A stretch of 64,000 bases of DNA from Bimuria novae-zelandiae CBS 107.79 (Eukaryota; Ascomycota; Dothideomycetes; Pleosporales; Didymosphaeriaceae). Both the position numbers and the translations under genes were made by a program. This document shows, piece after piece, positions 21,521 to 32,959 of this stretch (positions within the stretch are counted from its first letter, which is position 1; each line of letters starts with the position of its first letter). The notes beneath the pieces were generated by a model, which did not search any database, was not told the origin of the DNA, and worked only from the letters and a program-made list of their open reading frames with translations. The stretch is from positions 267,334 to 331,333 of the forward strand of contig ML976742.1 of assembly GCA_010015655.1 (NCBI GenBank), read 5' to 3'.

Positions 21521-23143
21521 CTAACAAATTGACTGCTCTTCCAAGGTGATATATCTCAAGGAGGCCATTTTGAACCTCTCATCAAGACTAAAGTGCTCCA
21601 TGAATTCCTGAACCGACTCCTCTGTCTGGTAGCCCATGAAAGGTCCTTCAAGAACGCCATTTGGCGATATCTCTGGTGCCATTGCCTCGTAGACTTCAAT
21701 CAACTCCTCCTCGCTCATATCGTTAATGGTCCTCTGTCGATCTATTGACTCTTCGTCGACCTCATCAATGTCCTGTGGAACGCCTTCCGATGAAGTAGAC
21801 TGGTCTTTAATCACTCCATTTCTAAGCCCCTTCAACTGCTCAGGGAGTACGTCCTTCAGATATGCTTCAAAGTAAGTCTAGAGAAACAAGGTGCCGTGTT
21901 GTCAGAACCTATTGTTCATCGAAGGTGGCGTGTAGACTCGCGAGTCGTACAAAACTGAACCCGCCGGCTGCGGCAGCAGGTTGGACACAATGTCATTTCC
22001 AGCTGGACCAATCTGATCGTTTGTGTATTGTAGATACTTGCAGGGGACTCCAGATATCTTGGATATCAGCGCGCAGATCTTTTCGCCGGAGACACTGTCA
22101 GAATAGGCTGCGAAGGCGAACGACTTGGACGGGAATCGCGAGGCTAACGTATGAACAAATGCACCTATTTCGGGTTAGACGAGTAAATTTGCAAAGAATT
22201 CAAGTACGAACCAAAGTCTTCAGCCATATTGATCCAATGGAAGCGAGCTTGAGCAGGTGCTGTCGTTCCAAAGGACAAGGTCCCATCTCCATGCTATGGT
22301 CGAGGTCAGCACATGATTCTTTGCGCGATATGCTGGAATTAACCGTAGGCGGCTTTGACTGTCGTTTGGTACCCAGTACATATTAAGCAGGGCGAAGTTC
22401 CACGTCTCAAGGCAGGCTGATTTACCGCGTTAACGACGTGGGTGTCCGCATCAAGTACCCTAGGGTGACACAGGAGGCAAATGGTGAGAGGATTCTCCAC
22501 TTACCATCTGAAGGGTCAATCGATAGTCTTCCATACGCAATGCAGGCTTTACTACGATTGTTTTCTGGCCCAACTCAGGCAAGCAACGACCCAAGTAGCA
22601 GATATGCTCCCTCTTGGCTTCAAATTCACGCTCCGCTAGGTGCATCGCGCAACGAGCACCATCTAAACCGATAACCGGCAACGTTGACATGATGAGAGTC
22701 TGTAAGCCTGAGGTAGCCGCAGCGGCATCAAGGAGCCTATAGCCGAAGCCAACGTCCATATCCTTAATGATACGTGCCGCGCTATCCGTGTGTGCCATAC
22801 CCGCCTGGTAACCGAACTTCTGTCGACGATCACTAAATGGCTTGAGGAATTAGGTGGACGCGAAAATAACAGTTGCGCCCTCGAAGCTCGCACAAACGTA
22901 CTCCGGTAATTCGAAGGTCTCTTGACGTATCTCAACACCAAGCATCCTCCAATTAATGGTAATGGCTCAATACAGGGAGCTTGTGAGCCCACGAACACGG
23001 TAGCGTCCGTCTTTCAAGAAGGCATTGGCGACAGAGGTGCCCTGGCGGCCGTTGATGCCGACAACAATGACCACTCGAAGATTTCGTGAGTTTGTCACAG
23101 GCTGTTCGGCAGACCCTGCAAGATTTTCGTGGCTTGTGGACAT
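21521..23143 (-). pseudogene. decayed NmrA-like (NAD(P)-binding) gene
   Basis: From ATG 23143 the frame reads an N-terminal Rossmann motif, VVIVVGINGRQGTSVANAFL, with the GxxGxxG-like GINGRQG of NmrA-type atypical short-chain dehydrogenases. It then reaches an in-frame TGA and later a TAA, while the family-like text continues between them (SFEGATVIFAST, then LLDAAAATSGLQTLIMSTLP). The middle part (about 22500-22250) switches frame. The C-terminal part is readable again as FGAFVHTLASRFPSKSFAF after a probable intron, then as a long acidic tail to TAG at 21521. Two stops plus frame shifts make it a pseudogene rather than a gene with missed introns. NmrA family members are regulators or redox sensors; no specific role is assigned here. 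Confidence 0.65.
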
Positions 23144-23780
23144 ATCGAAGATTGTGTGAATGTTGTGAGAGAGTAGGAAGAAGTGCTGCGTTGGTTTTTC
23201 TATGGTAGAAATATCCTACATATATATATACTTTGGATCATGCCCAGAGTCTCGTCATGGAATCTGCTAGAATGTAAATAGATAGAAACGTGCTGTAACA
23301 AATGTGATGGTTGGGACAGCTTTTCTACTGGCAGGTAACAGGGTAAGGCAGAGCGGAAGTGGTTCGACGCGCCATTGTATTTTCTGGAAACGCGCAAGTA
23401 CACAGACCATCTGTTTAAGATTCTAGAGTGTCTAAGCATGTGCCAGAGTTTTCCTTTTCTCTATTGCATCGTGTCAACCTTAGATTCGAATTAGTCACGT
23501 GCTTTATCAGCGCCCAGGCCCGCCAACTAGCTCAATGTCCCAATATTGGTGGATTAGCGATTTGAACTCTTTCAATTTCTATCTTTTCAAATAACAGAAA
23601 GTGTCCAGATAGAGCTATCTCATTTGAGCCAAGTACCCGTGCGACGCGTTTTCACCTGCGCAGGCTTGGCGCACGCTAGTCTTACGAACTAGAGCCCGCA
23701 GCAATTTGATCGACAGCTCGAACCTACCAAAGCTGCGGGGAACCGCCGTCGCCGCCACTCAGTCGCATCCGAAAAGCACC
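23144..23780. promoter_or_regulatory. divergent intergenic region
   Basis: 637 bp between the divergently placed NmrA-like pseudogene and the gene at 23781. It contains a TATATATATA run near 23219-23230 and pyrimidine-rich stretches, so it could hold both promoters. No defined element can be named. Confidence 0.4.
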
Positions 23781-25388
23781 ATGGGCGAGGTGTCAAACTA
23801 CCATCAAGATGCTACGGTGATGCGTAAAGACGCGCAAAGCAGCGGAGCGCGGCTGCCTTCTAACAACTTCCAGCAGTACCTGAGTTTCATGGCAGCTACC
23901 AAAGCAGGCTCTACTAAGGACGCCGTAAGTACATCAGGCGGACGATTTGAGACACCTCGGTACTTCATCTGCCTCGGTGCCGCACACGGCTCTGAGGCAT
24001 TGTTCGCCAGCATTCTAGCGATACGCATGATGGCTGCCCTTGAGCTCAAAGTTTATTGGAAGGGTGCTAACAAGTAACTACAGAGCAGTCCCAGTGTCAA
24101 CACTACACTCCAAAATTCGCGCAGTACTTGTCCCGCGGCGAATCCCCCAGTTGTCCCCGCCTTCGCATCGCCCGCGTCTAGCCCGGTTCTTCCACCGATG
24201 AAGCCGTATGTATCAGGATCGCCGACACAGTTTGTACCTCTCTTTCGGTCACCTTTGGAAGGGCAGGTGAACCATCTATTCCAGCCTTCCTGGCGCCCTT
24301 CTAGTGGAGCCTATCGTGTTCCGCGCGAAGACCGAGGCATGCTTGTGCATATCTATCGATTATCCAGGGCGTTCAAAAACACATCCGCAGTCTTCGATGA
24401 CGACGACCCCTCCTTATCCTATTTCCGCTGTGGTGGAATATGGACCCAGGACCCAAGAGACATCGAAGCTATATGCTGGAACTTGGTACAGGCCGCCGTC
24501 AGCCTCCATGTTGATGGTGCGTACGGTTTGCAATGGCGACGCCTGCCAGAGAAGCTGCCGACACCCACGGAGCAAGATGCAAAGCTTACCTTCGAACAAC
24601 GCATGCTCTGCCTGGGGTTACTATTACGGCACTATAAGATCTTTGCGCACCGCATGATGCTTCAGCAAGACTTGGAAGAGACACTCGTTCTTATCTACAC
24701 TCGCCTTTTCCAGACTTGCCAGTTCGGAATTCATCTTCGAAAGATGCCGGAAGAGTACCGCGAGTTTATAGTCAAAGCGTTACAAGCTGGAGCGGAGCCA
24801 TCGAGCATGCATGCAGTACCAGCTTCCCGTAGCAGTGCGACCGACAACCACAATTGGCGAAGCAACAAGCGTCCACTTTATTTGTCGGCTGAATCATCAG
24901 GGTCGCCTCCCTCCAAGCGTATATCTCTTCGCTCTCCACAAATGGTAAGTACTGAGCTCGTCCTGCCTCAGATAATAGGCACAATATTCGTTATGAGATC
25001 TTTCACTAAGATGCTCTCACAGTGGGAAGATCCGTCTCTGACCCCGGCAAACCTGCTCCATACCAATGGTATGCATGCGACGTCGCCACAAACACCCCAG
25101 CGAAAAGAGCTCTCGCGGATATACCTCCCGCACGCACTGAGCCCGAATCCCTTGTTGCAAACCTCTGCGACACCTACATCACGTGCAGAGCATGTAGAAG
25201 CGGTCGTGGGGCAGGCACGCCACGGAGTCCAACGCAGCAAGGAGGAGAATGTGGAAACGAAAGCTGCAGCAGAAATGATAACAAGCAAGTCAACGGCACG
25301 CTCAGCGGAAAATGTGGAGAGCCGTGCTTCTCAAGGCCTTGAGTGGGAGGCTTGGACAACGTTGGAAGCTCGATCCGACGCGCAGTGA
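23781..25388 (+). CDS. uncharacterised protein, apparently intact, three exons
   Basis: The start ATG at 23781 has a good context (AGCACCATGG). Exons are 23781-23924, 24084-24944 and 25023-25388. Introns are 159 bp (GTAAGT...TACAG) and 78 bp (GTAAGT...CACAG). The product is about 456 residues. Residues 1-90 are low-complexity, rich in Ser, Pro and Ala. Residues of about 130-260 form a probably globular helical part (SYFRCGGIWTQDPRDIEAIC, then TFEQRMLCLGLLLRHYKIFA and MPEEYREFIVKAL). The C-terminal 200 residues are polar and probably disordered, with a basic KRPLYL...SPPSKRISLR patch that could be a nuclear localisation signal. The 78-bp intron is in frame and free of stops, so its retention would add 26 residues. 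I recognise no domain. It is the only host gene in the window without an obvious lesion. Confidence 0.7.
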
Positions 25389-27862
25389 ACCGTTCGGGCA
25401 CCTGGGCTTGAGATTTTGGAAGAGACGCGGGAGAGTAGTATGGTAGTATGTAGGCATACTTGGAGTCGCATGAGGACCGCCTCAGTTTAACCTCAACTCA
25501 CGCCCTGTGGTATTGACTACGCCGGGCGATCAGACGAGAAAACAGAATCAGCATTACTCCGAGGGTCCTGTGATCGATACATAAATCGACCACATTATTT
25601 ATCCCGTGTCTTAATGAATACGACAACGATTGAAAGTCTGCATTCTGCGAGGAGTCATGCTTAGTGACAGGTGAATAAAATTGGGGAATACATTATTCAG
25701 TCGAGTTTACCGGACCATTTGATGTGCGTGAGGGTGCTTTTGAGGCTTTTAATGTTATATGTACCAGCACAAATTTTTCTCGCACAGCAAGATCGTCGAA
25801 CTCTACAAGTCACTCACCATCGCTGAAATTTGAATTTAATGGGGAGTGTCAGCGGACCCGAAGTTCACCTGCACATACCTACCTACGGTATACGCGTCTT
25901 TGCAGGCTGGCAAGGCGATGTGTACGACCTGGTAAAAGCTATATTTAGGAGCGGAAGTAATTCATATGAATCAGATTATGTGCAATTCCGGGTGCGACCC
26001 CACTTTGAGGCGAACACACAGCAACATAGTCATTGCGCGCGAGTAGAGGTGCAGGTGAATGCTAGCTGACTAATACAACGCTAGCGAGAGCTTAGCGCGC
26101 GCCTTGGCGGTCGTCTCCGCGTACAAACTGTCGGCCGCCGCCTCTGTCAATCGCCCTCTCCATCGACGTCGCGGCGAAATCTTTGACCCTTCACCACGGC
26201 TCTGCTTACGGCCGCGCCAATTCCTTCTGACGCCGCGGCGCACTCCCATACTCTTTTCCAGCCACCGCACTTCCCAACCGTCGCCCCACTAGGTATTTGT
26301 TCCTATCTTCCCTCACTTTCGAAAATCGCACTCACCCCACTCCGCGCATCGCTCTGCACCTACTCTTTCTCCTCTACCGCTGTTCGCGTCGCATGGCCTT
26401 GGTGCCTCTTGATTTTACAATCCTTTATACACCAACGTCACATGCCCCCGCCTTGAGCCACTATTTTGTTCTAGGACCTCCCAGATTCAGCTCAATTGCT
26501 TGCTAGGGCATTGGGCGGTGATACGGCTAGCTCCGCTGTCAAGATGTCTAGGCTTCGAGCCCAGCCAACCCAAAGACGGCGACAGATTGACAAGACGGTG
26601 ATATCTGCGTGGCTCTTCGGAGCAAAACAACCTGCGGTCAGGTTATTCCTCGGCGAGCTCTGCACCACCGTCTGCGGGCGATCTTCGGACACGGAGGTCA
26701 ACCAACACGACGCCGCTGCTTAGTTCATTCAACATTACGAAAGCAATGTGACACGCAAAGGAGTTGATTAGGTCTGCGACGCTGGCGCTATGTTTAAACG
26801 GTCGAACCAGCTCCTTGACATGCCTTGGCCAAAGGACCTATTGGTAGGGGATCAACAAGTCATAGACAGAAGGTGAAGCCAGTGCTTTGCACTGGTGGAT
26901 GCGTACCGGACGCGACCTACTCGTCTTCTTTTTAGGTCCGAGGTGTATGCGTGGACTGTCCACTGGGGATGGTATAACCTGCGGCCAGGTTTCCTCGGCA
27001 AATCAAGCGTCATGTTAGGTCGACATGATCGTTGGATATAGCCATCAACACGCAGAGGATAACCCGATCGCCAGCTGGGGTGGTTGTGACGGAATTCGAA
27101 ACCAGCTCCTTCAACGGAGGCTCTGAGACCTTTGGCAACAAAGGCCAATCGAACAGCGCGCGATTGACCCATATTGCGTTAGCTGGGAGACAGATGCATC
27201 TGTGGAAGGTGACGGATCAGTCTTTCAAGTATGATCTAAGGTTGTAACTTTCTGTTACGCGGCTTCGACGGCGTCGCCCTCTTCATTCTTTTCCATTGGC
27301 TGTCCTGTAGCATGCAGGCTGTCGAGGAAGAACTATACTCATCTATTTGATTCCGCATTATATGCCCTTCGTTCATCCCCAGTAGGTTATCATGCCAATT
27401 CCAATTCGACACGTCGTTAAATTAGGCAACGACTTCTAACACTTCTCTGGGCTGTTCTTATAGGCTGGATTAGAAGTTAGGCCAAAGAGCAATGATAATA
27501 CTGTAAGCAGGCAGGCAGGACAATCAACAAGCTATATTGCTATCTGCAGAAATGAGTGAGGAGTCTGTCGAGAAAGAAAGTAGTAGTCGAGAGCTTTATC
27601 TTGAAGTCAGTGGTCCGTGCTCCTATATGGAACCTTCTACAACCTCTGACGTAGTCACGTGGCTACACACCCCTCCAGCTGCCGTGTATCCACACCAAAG
27701 CTGATGCTCCGTACTATACCTAAATAGGCAGTATATAATAGCATCTAAAGTTAAGTCTTTCTTAAATTTCTCTTATAAATACCCCTTAATATTTTATAGG
27801 ACTAGCTACCTTATAAAGTTAGTATACTTTTAACGTATAAGACTCTTAGTAAGTCTATTAGC
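25389..27862. other. 2.4 kb without a convincing gene
   Basis: GC content is gene-like to about 27700. The open frames are short (60-106 codons), overlap on opposite strands (for example around 26070-26290 and 26490-26720), start at non-ATG codons or lack domains. A GGCAGGCAGGCAGG-type run lies near 27510. From about 27720 the sequence turns AT-rich up to the transposon at 27865. A decayed gene or noncoding transcript is possible but not supported. Confidence 0.45.
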
Positions 27863-27946
27863 TAACGTGTTTCACCAGTCATTGAGCCACACCAGTCACT
27901 GAGCCACCCCACCAAGATCGCGACGCGTCTCTACACAACACCTACG

Positions 27947-29590
27947 ATGCCCACCACACAACGCACCCGCCAGCTTGAAAAGGAAGCCAGGCTAGCTCTA
28001 TCGACCCATGCGATTTAGATAAGACAGGTTTCTAGCTACCGAAACGCTGCAAGGCTCTATGATATCGATCGATCTACCCTACGTCGACGTGTCAACGGTC
28101 ACCTACCTCGGGCCGTTGCTAACNNNNNNNNNNNNNNNNNNNNNNNNNNNNNNNNNNNNNNNNNNNNNNNNNNNNNNNNNNNNNNNNNNNNNNNNNNNNN
28201 NNNNNNNNNNNNNNNNNNNNNNNNNNNNNNNNNNNNNNNNNNNNNNNNNNNNNNNNNNNNNNNNNNNNNNNNNNNNNNNNNNNNNNNNNNNNNNNNNNNN
28301 NNNNNNNNNNNNNNNNNNNNNNNNNNNNNNNNNNNNNNNNNNNNNNNNAAGTGGACTAGGAGCTTCCACAGTCAGCGCGCGCTCTGTGAGGATCCTGTTA
28401 AGATCTCTGCCTGGTACAAGCTTGTGGAGGAGACGCGACAGACATACGGCATATAGGATACAGACACCTATAACTTTGACGAGACAGGCTTCCTAATAGG
28501 GGTCGCCTCTACGTCTAGAGTAGTCACCAGCTCAGACACTATAGGCAGGGCTATACACATATAGCCAGGTAATTAAGACTATGTTACGACGATTAAAGCC
28601 GTCTGCGCAGCTAGGTGGTCTATACCACCCCTTATTATCCTACCTAGCAAGCTTTACTAGGCTAGCTGGTATACTGACCTACCTGCTGGCTGGGTACTGG
28701 CTGTTAGCGACAATGGCTGGACGATAGATAGCCTAGGGCTTACCTGGCTAGAGCACTTTACTCGGTATATAGAGTTTTATATAGTTGGCACCTGGCGGCT
28801 GCTTATTCTAGATAGTTATAGCAGCCATGCTACCCCTAAGTTCGATTAATACTATAGGACACACAGGATTATCAGCCTGTGTATGCCTGCCTATACAAGC
28901 CACCTCCTATAGCCTTTAGATGTTAGCTGTTTCTCACCTCTTAAGACAGCGTACGGACATAAAGTGACTGAGCTGGCCAGATAGCGTGTCTATTATGTAG
29001 ACAAGGAAGAGTTCCTGTCAATCTACCCACGTGTACGTAGGGCTGTTTTTACAGAGTAGAACATTAAGGCTGGCTTTTAAGCGATAGGGCTGGTGCCTAC
29101 CTGTTCTGATCGGGTCCTCTCATGCCTGACTGTAGTCAGGACACCGTTACCACTATAGACGGGCGCTGAGCCAGCATGGACAGCTGAGACGCCTTACACT
29201 ACTACTTAGGTTGAGCAGTAGGCTAGGCTTATACGTGATTGTTTATAATGACCGTCTTAGAGCCCTACACACTAGATGCTTAGGTAGCTAGTTAAGAGCT
29301 GTTAGCATGCTATAAATACAGTAACTCTCCTAGTAGAAGATATTAGGAAACTACAGGCTACTAATTAACGTTATAGACAAAGACAGGAAAGGCGTAGGCA
29401 GTATATTGCCTCTAGAGGGGCTCTATAGGCTAAGGAAGGTCGAAGGCTGGCTGTAGAGGCTAAAAGGGTGCTCTAGTAGGTAGAGTAGAAGGACCGTGCA
29501 GGACAATCACGAACACCACCTATATGTAGTAACTGCCATAAGCAAGGCCATAGGAGGACTTAGTGTACCTAGAGATTATAGCTATTATAT
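27947..29590 (+). pseudogene. Fot1/pogo transposase remnant (element A)
   Basis: The frame starts at ATG 27947 (MPTTQRTRQLEKEARLAL) and carries a helix-turn-helix segment (SYRNAARLYDIDRSTLRRR), then the gap. After it come the three acidic catalytic positions of a DDE/D transposase: Asp in NFDETGF (28478-28480), Asp in LILDSYSSH (28811-28813) and Asp in PLDVSCFSPLK (28919-28921). A C-terminal CSNCHKQGH stretch follows. About twenty in-frame stops, mostly TAG, are consistent with RIP. It is inactive. The end coordinate is approximate. Confidence 0.8.
28124..28348. other. assembly gap (225 N)
   Basis: A run of N between the helix-turn-helix and catalytic parts of the element A transposase. Translations across it are meaningless. 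Confidence 1.
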
Positions 29591-29708
29591 TAATCTATTT
29601 ATATTAAATTTAACTATTACGTTGTTAAGCTATCGTGCAGAAAGCTGCGTCAGTTTTGGTGGGGTGGCTTAGTGACTGGTGTGGCTTAATGACTGGTGAA
29701 ACACGTTA

Positions 29709-31541
29709 ACGTGTTTCACCACTCAGTGAGCCACACCACTTAGTGAGCCACCCCACCAAAATCGCAACGCGTCTTCTTGTAATAGCTCTACAACCACGCG
29801 ATAAAATATATAGAAAATAGATCTATTTAATGCGCGTTATCTAATAGTATATAAAGTTCTTTTGTGACCTTATTCGTGGCACCTGCTACAGGTTGGTGGT
29901 GCTTGAGGCCTACTTGGCTGCCCCGCCTGCTCTACCTGCTAGAGCACCCTTTTGGCCTCTATAGTAAGTAATTGACCTTCCTCTACTTACAGAGCTCCTC
30001 TACAGGCTATATACTATTGGCCCTATTGCCCCTTGCGCTATTGGCGCTAACTTGCCTATTAAAGCTTCTTATTCTCCTCTATAAGAATTGTTGCTAAATT
30101 TATCGCAAGCTAATAACCTTTAATAAGCTAGCGAATAGCCTAGCTAGTAGGGCTCTAAAATAGGCGATTAAGACAACTCTAAATAAGTTAAGCCTACTAC
30201 TCTAGCTAAGTAATAGTATGCGGTGTCTTTACTATTTATATAACCTTAGCGTTAACTACTATCCCTAGTAGAGAAGGCGTCCTAATTACTATTAGTAATA
30301 ATAGGACGCGTTCTTAACAAGCTAGGACTAGCCCTAACGCCCGGAAGCTAGCCTAGATATTCTACTCTAAAAGGACTATCCCTCTAATACTTAGGTAGAT
30401 CTATAAAAAGTCTTATTTATTAATATAAAAGACGCGTTATCGCGCAAGCTCGGACACCTAATAGCTATACGTAATCTTAAGAGGCGAGAAGTAGCCTATA
30501 TTAAGTAGCTATAAAAGGTGCAACGTATATAGCAGTATATAGAGCGTGATAATTTTGCTCTCTTTATAAAACTAGTTAAACTCAGGCGTTGCGTGGCTGC
30601 CGTGGCCGTTAAGGATAAGCAGCTAGTAGGCCCCTACTATATAAGCCTCTATATATTAGTAGAAGTGCTTTACCTACTTAAGGCTAAACTTATTAGTTGT
30701 CTAGCTATTGTCGCTAACAGCGATAACCTAGCTAGGTAAGAGGCCTTAATACTAGCTTGTTTAGTAGAGCTTTCCTTACAGGATTATAAATAGTAAGATT
30801 AACTAGCTAGACGGGTTAATATACTTAATTGCTGTTACCTACTTATAATTACCTAACTATATAGTAACCGCGTAGCTAACTATCTTAGAGCTTATAATAA
30901 CTTTTAAGGTTACAGCGATCCCTATTATAAAGCTAGTCTTATTAAAGTTATAAATATCTAAGTTAGAAATACTATATAACTAACGCGTCTTATTTACAAG
31001 CTTAAACCACGCGTAGATTATAACTAGGTCCTTAGATTTCGCGCGCTAAGAGTGGAATTTCCTATTCTACTTTATCTAAAGCTCTAGCTTAGCTTTAATA
31101 AAGCGCGACATCTAGTTCTTACTAACTAGTTAGGGAGGGGGCTCTTGGCCGCGCGCGGCGAGTAGATAGTTTACTATTTACTATATATTAATAATATAGG
31201 GTAGAAATCCGCGTTAGTTAAGGTCTAAGATCTAATCTACTAGAGCGCGCTCCTCTATAGGGTGTAGCTTTTATTTCTAAGCGTTAGTAGTAGCCTAAGG
31301 TAGAGTACCTAGAACGCGTTGGCGGAGGGTTAATTAGTTAACTTAATAGAGTTTACTAATATATTAATAGCTTAAAATTTATTTATTTTAAATCGCGTGC
31401 TTTAATAGAGCAAGTCTACCTTCTTTTTAAGCCTACTAGGCTCGTTGGGCGGGCGGCATTACGAGAGTTGTAAGAAGACGCGTCGCGATTTTGGTGGGGT
31501 GGCTCACTGAGTGGTGTGGCTCACTGAGTGGTGAAACACGT
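29709..31541 (-). mobile_element. Fot1/pogo DNA transposon, element B, RIP-mutated
   Basis: The inverted termini are ACGTGTTTCACCACTCAGTG at the left and the complement at the right, flanked by TA at 29707-29708 (shared with element A) and 31542-31543. Length is 1833 bp. The termini are nearly the same as element A, but the interior is more heavily mutated and coding is on the opposite strand. Confidence 0.87.
29860..31450 (-). pseudogene. Fot1/pogo transposase remnant (element B)
   Basis: On the minus strand the N-terminus lies near 31450-31380 (MPPAQRA, then EGRLALLKHAI). A NFNKTSFIIGIA block (degenerate NFDETGF) lies near 30940. The C-terminal tail near 29960-29860 (QKGALAGRAGG) corresponds to the tail of element A. 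It is full of TAG/TAA stops. The sequence is closest to the fragments at 5097-5619 and 61292-62020. Confidence 0.72.
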
Positions 31542-31672
31542 TAGTATCTAATTAGTAAGCTTTTATTAAATTAATATACGTCCTTTTACTTATTCTTATT
31601 TAAACTAATACTAGTAAGTATTAATATAGCGTAGTTTTATAAATAGCTTATTTTTATTCTTAGTAATAATTC

Positions 31673-32128
31673 TGTTAAGATCCCAAAGAGGTAGCTATTC
31701 TCTAAGGGGCTAAGGTTGGTTCTCGGGCAGGAGTACTGGTAGGACGGGGAAGGGTTGTAGTAATAGCTTGCGCCTGTTACTAAGGGCGTTAGTATCGAAG
31801 GTGTGTACAGCATAATTAAATTAACAAGGTTGCTTATTCAGATCTAAACGATAGATTGATAAACAGGTTGAACACGCATATCTAGAGGGATATTCGAGCT
31901 CTCTATATACCCGTAGGCTTTCTTCTGTTATCACCCGTTTCTGTGCCATCATGACCTCGGTCTAATGGTACTGACATCAGTGATGGTACTGCCATCACTG
32001 TCTTGGCGTAATGGTGTGGCTTGGCGTGAGGGTACATTACGTGACCTCGGTAGTGCAGTCCTACTATGGGTTACCCCGCCATGGCCGCCGTTGGCCCTCC
32101 TTTGCTGCCGCTCGTTCAGATCCTAACA
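31673..32128. mobile_element. solo LTR with perfect 5-bp duplication
   Basis: 456 bp starting TGTTAAGATCCC and ending TTCAGATCCTAACA, so the ends are imperfect inverted repeats (GATCCTAACA). It is flanked by AATTC at 31668-31672 and 32129-32133. GC content is far above the surroundings, with little RIP. No internal region or second LTR is present. Confidence 0.85.
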
Positions 32129-32790
32129 AATTCTTACTATTTATAAGTTATTATAGTAGATAGCTAGCGTAGTTTTTAGGTTAAAGTTAATATATTTAAA
32201 TAAATAATTCTATACTTAAAGCTTACTAGTAATTATTAATATAATTAAAAGCTCTACTTCTATAGTTAACTTTATAACTAAGCGCTATAGTGTTACTTTT
32301 TAGTTAATAGGTATGCTATATAGCATAAAAAGATATCTTTATAAGCTTTATTAAGTCGCTAAGTTATTTATAAAAGCTATATTTAATACTCTATAAAAAA
32401 ATAATTTTCTCTTAGCTAGCTCTACACCCCCCGAGCTTAAACTTAACTACTAGTATCCTTTTAAGCTCCTATAGCTAGCTTCTTTATCCTAATTAAATAC
32501 TTTTATATATAATATGCTGCGCTGGCCTACTTCTGGCCTAGGTTCTAAAGGTAACGAGATAGCTATAAGTGAGCGTGTGCGACGTCTGGCCGTGTATATA
32601 TTACTATATAGGCTAGCGATCTAACAAGCTCTTAATAAAGCTTTATACGCTAATTATCTAGCTCCTTTATATTTAGGCTAAGATATCTTTTTACTAGTAG
32701 TACTACTAGATACTTCGTGCTTATAATATTATACTTCTTTACTACCTTATTAATAAAGCTATTTTAAAGTAGCTAAATCTTCTTTTACTT

Positions 32791-32959
32791 TGTCAGATAG
32801 AACGAGTGCGTTGAGGTCGAATCTGCATAATCGAGTAGGGACCACAGCGCTTATCGTACTAGCCTAGGGGTTAAAACCAACCTAATAGAGTTAACAGAGA
32901 ATAAGATATAATTATTACTAATTATTATACCTTATTGCACGCAAGCATCTTATCTAACA
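32791..32959 (+). repeat. copia-1 5' LTR
   Basis: 169 bp, TGTCAGATAG...TTATCTAACA. It differs from 43132-43300 at around fifteen positions by eye, all transitions. Confidence 0.92.

Larger units (their letters stand above)
27865..29706 (+). mobile_element. Fot1/pogo DNA transposon, element A, RIP-mutated, contains assembly gap
   Basis: The terminal inverted repeats start ACGTGTTTCACCAGTCATTG and end with the complement (CAATGACTGGT-like then GAAACACGT). TA dinucleotides flank it (27863-27864 and 29707-29708). Each terminus contains two copies of a GAGCCACACCA-like word. The length is about 1.84 kb including 225 N. The transposase reads on the plus strand with stops. Confidence 0.88.

Noticed and set aside
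25830..26069. 79-codon plus-strand open frame
   Set aside because: The first codon is not ATG, there is no domain, and nothing upstream suggests a promoter or partner exon.
26070..26290. Overlapping open frames on both strands, Arg-rich
   Set aside because: High GC leaves both strands open by chance; no family resemblance or intron structure.
28059..28496. Open frames running through the N block
   Set aside because: They are artefacts of translating N. The true transposase frame differs on the right side of the gap.
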